Positions 13,268 through 16,981 of a DNA stretch of 16,981 nt are shown here, piece after piece (the first letter of the stretch is position 1; each line of letters opens with the position of its first letter). The DNA lies in contig VEPF01000439.1 in assembly GCA_012027055.1 (NCBI GenBank), positions 7,104 to 24,084 on the forward strand, written 5' to 3'. The notes under the pieces are model-generated. The model did no database searches. It saw nothing but the letters and a program-made list of their open reading frames with translations, and was not told the origin of the DNA. This stretch comes from Gemmatimonadota bacterium. Its GTDB lineage: Bacteria; Gemmatimonadota; Gemmatimonadetes; Longimicrobiales; RSA9. The position numbers and the translations under genes were made by a program.

Positions 13268-14341
13268 TCAGAAAATGGGGATCCAGCTGCGGCCGCGCGA
13301 CGCGAACGGACCGGTCACCTCCGGGACGGCGGCGAGCGCCGACGCGACGGCGCACCGGTCCCCGTAAATGGTTGCATCTCGGATGGTTGCGGAGCCCGTC
13401 ACGAGCACGGCCCCGATCACCGAAGCACCTTCCTCGAGGGTGACGCTGCCGTCAACCAGCAGCAGGCCGGAGAACAGCGCCCCTGCCGAGAGCACCAGAT
13501 CTCCGGCGACGTGGAGTACGCCCTGCCCGCGGCCGCCGGCGATCAGGAGACTGCCGGTGCGGCTGAGTACCGGATACCACGACGCGCAGGGATCGCCGGC
13601 AGCAGTCGGGGTTGGCTCGCCCCAGTTCGCAGAATGCGAGATGACACAGCGATCTGCGACGCGCACGGGGGCAGGCTCCACGCGAGCCTCCCGAATGGCC
13701 GTCGCGGAAGCGATCAGCCGGGCGGCCGGAAAGGGCAGCAGGGCGTCGAGCCCGCCGGCGCGCACCTCGGGATTGACATCGACGTCACCCTGCAACCGGG
13801 CACCCGGGGCCACTGTGAGGTGTTCCAGCGCCGACACCTGCACGGCAGCGGAGCTGCCGGCGCCCCCACAGCCGGCTGAGACCGGCGTGACCATGGATCC
13901 TCCGTCCAGCGCAACGCCGCCGGCGGCGCGCAGAGCCGCGGCCGCCACGGCCGAGACTGGATCGCTCACGCGCACCAGGTAGCCCCTGCGGGCGTACTCC
14001 CGGAGGGGCGAGCGGGCCTCCGCGCGGACCAGGAAAAGCTCTTCGCCCAGGCGTTCGGCCACGGCTGCTTGGGCAATGCCGTAGTTGTCCTCGCGGCCCG
14101 ATGCAGCGGGGATCGCGAACGAGGCGCCCACCGGGGTAGCGAGGGCCGCGCCGGCGGGCCAGGCGCCGACGGCGAGCTCGATGGCCGACTGGACACTCAG
14201 GTCGAGCTGGAGGGCGCGTGCCCCGGCGCGCGCAGCCCGGACCTGGTGCAGGGCCGCGAAATGCAGCGCGGCGGCGGTGAACTCGAGCGCCAGTATGCAG
14301 AGCAACGCGAGCAGCAGCACGAATCCGTCCCGGGTCTGCAT
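13268..14341 (-). CDS. PilX-type minor pilin, first cassette, with C-terminal beta-repeat domain
   Basis: A 357-residue prepilin-like protein. The leader ends at G6 before FVLLL, and a hydrophobic helix runs to about 30. Position +5 is Leu instead of Glu, as in GspK-type pseudopilins. Residues 35-130 resemble a pilin alpha/beta region. From about 262 comes a glycine-punctuated strand series (GVLHVAGDLVLSAG, FSGLLLVDGSVTL, GASVIGAVLVTGSATI) that aligns by eye with the second-cassette PilX and recalls the beta-solenoid of polymer-forming proteins. Cys at 158, 232, 252 and 330 could make disulfides. Both PilX proteins end in Trp/aromatic-rich tails. The ATG at 14341 lies four bases after the PilW stop. 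A 166-bp gap follows the gene. The name is by type and order. Confidence 0.8.
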   Translation of the reverse strand: MQTRDGFVLLLALLCILALEFTAAALHFAALHQVRAARAGARALQLDLSVQSAIELAVGAWPAGAALATPVGASFAIPAASGREDNYGIAQAAVAERLGEELFLVRAEARSPLREYARRGYLVRVSDPVSAVAAAALRAAGGVALDGGSMVTPVSAGCGGAGSSAAVQVSALEHLTVAPGARLQGDVDVNPEVRAGGLDALLPFPAARLIASATAIREARVEPAPVRVADRCVISHSANWGEPTPTAAGDPCASWYPVLSRTGSLLIAGGRGQGVLHVAGDLVLSAGALFSGLLLVDGSVTLEEGASVIGAVLVTGSATIRDATIYGDRCAVASALAAVPEVTGPFASRGRSWIPIF

Positions 14342-14345
14342 CCGG

Positions 14346-15065
14346 TCACCGCACGCGGTTGGGGAAGACGAACACCGCGATTGCCGGCGGTACGAGCGCC
14401 TGGCCGAAAGCGGGCAAGGCGGTCAGGCGAACCGCCAGGTTGGCGTGCGCCGAGTCGCCGGCGAGCGCGAAGCCGCTGCCCGCGTCCTGGAATACTTCTT
14501 CGGTGAGAGGCTGCCGACCTTCGGCGCCGATGCGGAAGCGGAACGCATTCTCACGCAGATAGTACGTCCCGCTCTCGAAAACCAGCGCCGCGCCGGCGGT
14601 GATTGCCGCGGTGGTGGTGGTCAGCCGGTACACGGTCGTGCCCGGCACGGGCGCGCACGTCCCGGGGTCCTGGCTGGCCGTCAGAATGGCACCGACCTGC
14701 TCGCCGCGGGCGGAGATGATCAGGATCGAGTCCTTGCGGACATCGGGCTCGCGCATCCCGGTGGCGCGGATCCAGATCTGGCCGGGCGCGGTGCCGCACA
14801 CCGCGCCGCTGGCGCGCGGCAGGCGAGCCGCGATCGACTCCCGGCCGAAGCCATGCACGTCCGAGTCGGGAGCGGCGAGCCGCAGATCGGTGCGCAGCAC
14901 GTGCAGCGCGAGTCGGGTCGCGCTGACCACCGCCCCCCGCGCCGTCACCAGGCGCGCCATGCGCAACTGGTAGAACAATGCCGAGCCGAGGGCGGTGGCG
15001 ACGAGCGCGCTGACCGCCAGGGTCACCAGCAGTTCGACCAGCCCGTAACCTCGGCGAATGCTCAC
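14346..15065 (-). CDS. PilW-type minor pilin, first cassette
   Basis: A 239-residue prepilin cleaved after G6 in IRRG/YGLVELLVTL, with Glu at +5 (E11). The +1 residue is Tyr instead of Phe. A hydrophobic helix continues to about 29, then a long C-terminal beta-rich part. Two Cys lie in GAVCGTAPGQIWI and DPGTCAPVP, and the first aligns by eye with the VCG-x-A-x-G segment of the second-cassette PilW. The start is the GTG at 15065, which overlaps the PilV stop (GTGA) and places the leader at the N-terminus. An in-frame start at 15128 would add 21 residues before the leader and is rejected. No clear SD, so translational coupling to pilV is likely. Confidence 0.83.
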   Translation of the reverse strand: MSIRRGYGLVELLVTLAVSALVATALGSALFYQLRMARLVTARGAVVSATRLALHVLRTDLRLAAPDSDVHGFGRESIAARLPRASGAVCGTAPGQIWIRATGMREPDVRKDSILIISARGEQVGAILTASQDPGTCAPVPGTTVYRLTTTTAAITAGAALVFESGTYYLRENAFRFRIGAEGRQPLTEEVFQDAGSGFALAGDSAHANLAVRLTALPAFGQALVPPAIAVFVFPNRVR

Positions 15066-15427
15066 GGCCGGTCCGTGTCCGCGGGCGGGAGCCGCTGGAG
15101 CCGCACCAGGCTGCGGCCTCGCCAGCACAGAACCCGGCGAGTGCCGCCATCCTCATAGCCAACCCACACGATGACCTCCCCGCCGGCTGCAGCGGACCAG
15201 GTCACGGTCATAGGGCCGTCCGCGCGAGTCCCCGCGCGGGGATCGGGAGTCAGCACCAGGGAATCCATGAGGCTCTGGGCAACCCGTGCGGCCGCCTCTT
15301 CGCGCTGCGCAGTGCGGAGCAGGCTGCTGGCGAGTGTCCCCGAGGCGGCCACGCACAGCACGGCGACGGAGAGCAGCGTGGTCGCTACGATCACCTCGAC
15401 CAGGGTGAACCCGCCCCGGCTCACCAT
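15062..15427 (-). CDS. PilV/GspI-type minor pilin, first cassette
   Basis: A 121-residue prepilin cleaved after G6 in SRGG/FTLVEVIVAT, with Glu at +5 (E11) and a hydrophobic helix to about 30. The small globular part has an amphipathic helix (AQREEAAARVAQSLMDSL) and strands MTVTWSA, EVIVWVGYE and RRVLCWRGRSLVRL. Size and gene order fit PilV. The ATG at 15427 overlaps the FimT gene by seven bases, and its stop overlaps the GTG of pilW by four. Unlike the second-cassette PilV it lacks the Cys pair in the globular part. Confidence 0.83.
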   Translation of the reverse strand: MVSRGGFTLVEVIVATTLLSVAVLCVAASGTLASSLLRTAQREEAAARVAQSLMDSLVLTPDPRAGTRADGPMTVTWSAAAGGEVIVWVGYEDGGTRRVLCWRGRSLVRLQRLPPADTDRP

Positions 15428-15879
15428 GGCCGGGCCCGGCCATAGGCCGAGAAGGTCACCCCTCCCTGCACCGCGCCCCGGCGGAGCCGGATGGTGCGGT
15501 TGGCGAGTCGGCCGAGCCCAAGGGCGTCGAACCGGATGAGCGCGACCTGCAGGCGGGCATCATCGAAGGCCACCCGGATGCGCAGCTCCGGCCCCAGCCG
15601 GGCGAGCGTATCGGTAACCAGGGAGTCGCGGGTGGCGAGCGAGATCGTCCCGTCCGAGGCGCTTATCGAGAGGGTCGCGCCGCCGTGGGTAGCGGCCAAC
15701 GTCCGGGCCGCAGCGGCCGCATTCAGGATCGCATCCCGGCCGGCCCGGACGGCCAGGACGTCCCCGGTGTGGGCGAAGGGGACCGCGGCCATGCCGAGGA
15801 TCAGCCCGAGCAGGGTCAGGCCGCAGAGCAGCTCGAGGAGCGTGGTCCCGGGACGCTGTGGTTTCGACATGGACGCCAT
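15421..15879 (-). CDS. FimT/GspH-type minor pilin, first cassette
   Basis: A 152-residue prepilin cleaved after G11 in QRPG/TTLLELLCGLTL. The +1 residue is Thr instead of the usual Phe, but Glu at +5 (E16) is kept. A hydrophobic helix continues to about 33, then an Ala/Arg-rich helix (GRDAILNAAAAARTLAATHG) and beta strands (ATLSISASDGTISLA, LRIRVAFDDARLQVALI), ending GVTFSAYGRAR, which fits the GspH C-terminal pattern. Start at 15879 or the ATG at 15870. The first has GGGG within 10 nt and is preferred. It lies 42 bp after the regulator stop, in a gap with no recognisable promoter, so it may be transcribed with the regulator. Confidence 0.83.
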   Translation of the reverse strand: MASMSKPQRPGTTLLELLCGLTLLGLILGMAAVPFAHTGDVLAVRAGRDAILNAAAAARTLAATHGGATLSISASDGTISLATRDSLVTDTLARLGPELRIRVAFDDARLQVALIRFDALGLGRLANRTIRLRRGAVQGGVTFSAYGRARPW

Positions 15880-15921
15880 GGTGGACCCCGGAACGGGGCG
15901 TCACCATGGCGGGACCGGCCG

Positions 15922-16981
15922 TCAGTCCAGTCCGTACTCGCGCACTTTGTACAGCAGGGCTCGGGAGGAGAGCTCGAGCAGCTCGGCCGCCCGGGTCTTG
16001 TTGCCGCCCGTGCGCTCCAGCGCCTGCCGGATGAGCCGCTTCTCGAGCGCCGCGCCATGCTTCTTGACGGACAGCTCGTCATCGGGCAGGATCGCATCCT
16101 CGAGCGCCGGGATGGGTTCGCGGATATGGGGCGGCAGATCGGCCGGCGTGAGGCGGGGCCCATCGGTGAGCACCATGCCCCGCTCGATGGTGTTCTCGAG
16201 CTCTCTGACGTTGCCCGGCCAGGAATGCGCGAGCAGGAGCCGCATGGCCTCGGGGTCCACGCCCCTGATATCGAGCCGCAGCTTGCGGTTGTATTGCTCG
16301 AGGAAATGCTGGACGAGGAGCGGGATCTCCTCGCGGCGCTGCCGCAGCGGCACCAGGTGGATGGTCACGACGGCAATTCGGTAGAACAGGTCGCGCCGGA
16401 AGTCGTTGGTGCGGATCTCTTCATCGAGGTCCTTGTTGGTAGCCGTGACTAGGCGGGTATCCACGGCGCGCGTGCGGTTGTCGCCCAGGCGGCGCACCTC
16501 GTTGTCCTGCAGCACGCGCAGCAGTTTGACCTGCAACGTGGCGGGCATGTCGCCGATCTCATCCAGGAAGAGGGTCCCGCCCGACGCGGCTTCGAAGAGA
16601 CCGGGCCGGTCGCGGTCGGCGCCGGTGAACGCTCCCCGCACGTACCCGAACAGCTCCGATTCCAGCAGGTTCTCCGGGATCGCGCCGCAGTTGACGGGCA
16701 CGAAGGCGGCGTCGGCCCGATCGCTCTCGCCGTGGATCAGGCGGGCGACGAGCTCCTTTCCGGTGCCACTTTCGCCGGTGATCAGCACGGGCGATGGGTG
16801 GCGTGCCACTTTCGCGGCGACCTCGAGCGCCTGGGTCATGGCCGGGGAGCGGGCAATGATTGCGCGGTAGCGGCGCTGGATGCTCACTTCCTCCCGCAGC
16901 CGCGACACCTCCTGGCGCAGCGATTCACGCTCTTCCGCCTTTTTCAGCACCAGGATCAGCTGGTCGGGGCTGAAGGGCTTG
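15922..16981 (-). CDS. NtrC/PilR-type sigma-54 response regulator, C-terminal part (runs off the right edge)
   Basis: Two-component activator of sigma-54 RNA polymerase. The visible 352 residues begin at KPF, the conserved Lys-Pro end of a receiver domain, followed by a coiled-coil linker (about 12-36) and the AAA+ domain: Walker A GESGTGKE (69-76), the sigma-54-contacting GAFTGA loop (116-121), Walker B GGTLFLDEI (134-142), Arg-finger region RRDLFYRI (195-202) and WPGNVRELEN (254-263). The C-terminal Fis-type helix-turn-helix is GGNKTRAAELLELSSRALLYKVREYG (325-350, cited as GGNKTRAAELLEL and SSRALLYKVREYG). The phosphorylated Asp and start lie outside the window. It sits directly upstream of the minor-pilin genes, so a PilR role is likely. 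Other NtrC-family members are possible from sequence alone. Confidence 0.93.
   Translation of the reverse strand, partial: KPFSPDQLILVLKKAEERESLRQEVSRLREEVSIQRRYRAIIARSPAMTQALEVAAKVARHPSPVLITGESGTGKELVARLIHGESDRADAAFVPVNCGAIPENLLESELFGYVRGAFTGADRDRPGLFEAASGGTLFLDEIGDMPATLQVKLLRVLQDNEVRRLGDNRTRAVDTRLVTATNKDLDEEIRTNDFRRDLFYRIAVVTIHLVPLRQRREEIPLLVQHFLEQYNRKLRLDIRGVDPEAMRLLLAHSWPGNVRELENTIERGMVLTDGPRLTPADLPPHIREPIPALEDAILPDDELSVKKHGAALEKRLIRQALERTGGNKTRAAELLELSSRALLYKVREYGLD

Noticed and set aside
15880..15921. Short CCCCG-TTC-CGGGG hairpin between the regulator and the first cassette as a terminator
   Set aside because: The stem is only 5 bp with a 3-base loop and no T-tract, and similar G/C runs occur by chance in this composition.
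15880..15921. Sigma-54 promoter before the first cassette
   Set aside because: I looked for GG-N10-GC in the 42-bp gap and found no spacing match.

Overview
This is a 17 kb, GC-rich window with strong G/C preference at third codon positions. All 18 recognisable genes lie on the minus strand, so transcription runs from the right end to the left. It is a chromosomal type IV pilus (T4P) locus of a Gram-negative bacterium, since it encodes an outer-membrane secretin, a lipoprotein with a lipobox and a PilN/O/P periplasmic complex. Gene content and order (minor pilin cassettes, pilMNOPQ, a long Ig/propeller lipoprotein, aroC, aroK, topA) and the composition remind me of Gemmatimonadota. That placement is an impression from memory, not a search result.

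Layout in transcription order. (1) 16981-15922: the 3' part of an NtrC/PilR-type response regulator with an intact GAFTGA loop. (2) 15879-13268: a first minor-pilin cassette (FimT, PilV, PilW, PilX types), tightly packed with overlapping start and stop codons. (3) 13267-13102: a 166-bp regulatory gap holding a good sigma-54 promoter (GG-N10-GC) and two inverted repeats. (4) 13101-10310: a second cassette of the same four gene types in the same order. (5) 10309-10181: a gap with a sigma-70 extended -10 promoter. (6) 10180-5588: pilM, pilN, pilO, pilP and pilQ. (7) 5588-2247: a 1113-residue lipoprotein with Ig-like repeats and a beta-propeller, whose ATG shares a base with the pilQ stop codon. 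(8) 2246-2130: a gap with a near-consensus sigma-70 promoter followed by a 12-bp hairpin in the leader. (9) 2129 to 1: aroC, aroK and the 5' end of topA.

How the genes work together. PilM, PilN, PilO and PilP form the alignment complex linking the inner-membrane motor to the PilQ secretin. The two FimT/PilV/PilW/PilX sets probably supply priming or tip complexes of minor pilins. The PilR-like protein, with sigma-54, is the obvious candidate to control the second cassette. No PilB, PilT, PilC, PilD, major pilin or PilY1 is encoded here, so these must lie elsewhere. The lipoprotein is probably an outer-membrane partner of the secretin. AroC and AroK are shikimate-pathway enzymes, and TopA is DNA topoisomerase I.

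No RNA genes, CRISPR arrays, insertion sequences or attachment sites were seen. No intergenic stretch exceeds about 170 bp. The most interesting points are the duplicated minor-pilin cassettes with a sigma-54 promoter before the second copy, the secretin-coupled Ig/propeller lipoprotein, an EF-hand-like loop inside PilQ, and the promoter-plus-hairpin leader of aroC.
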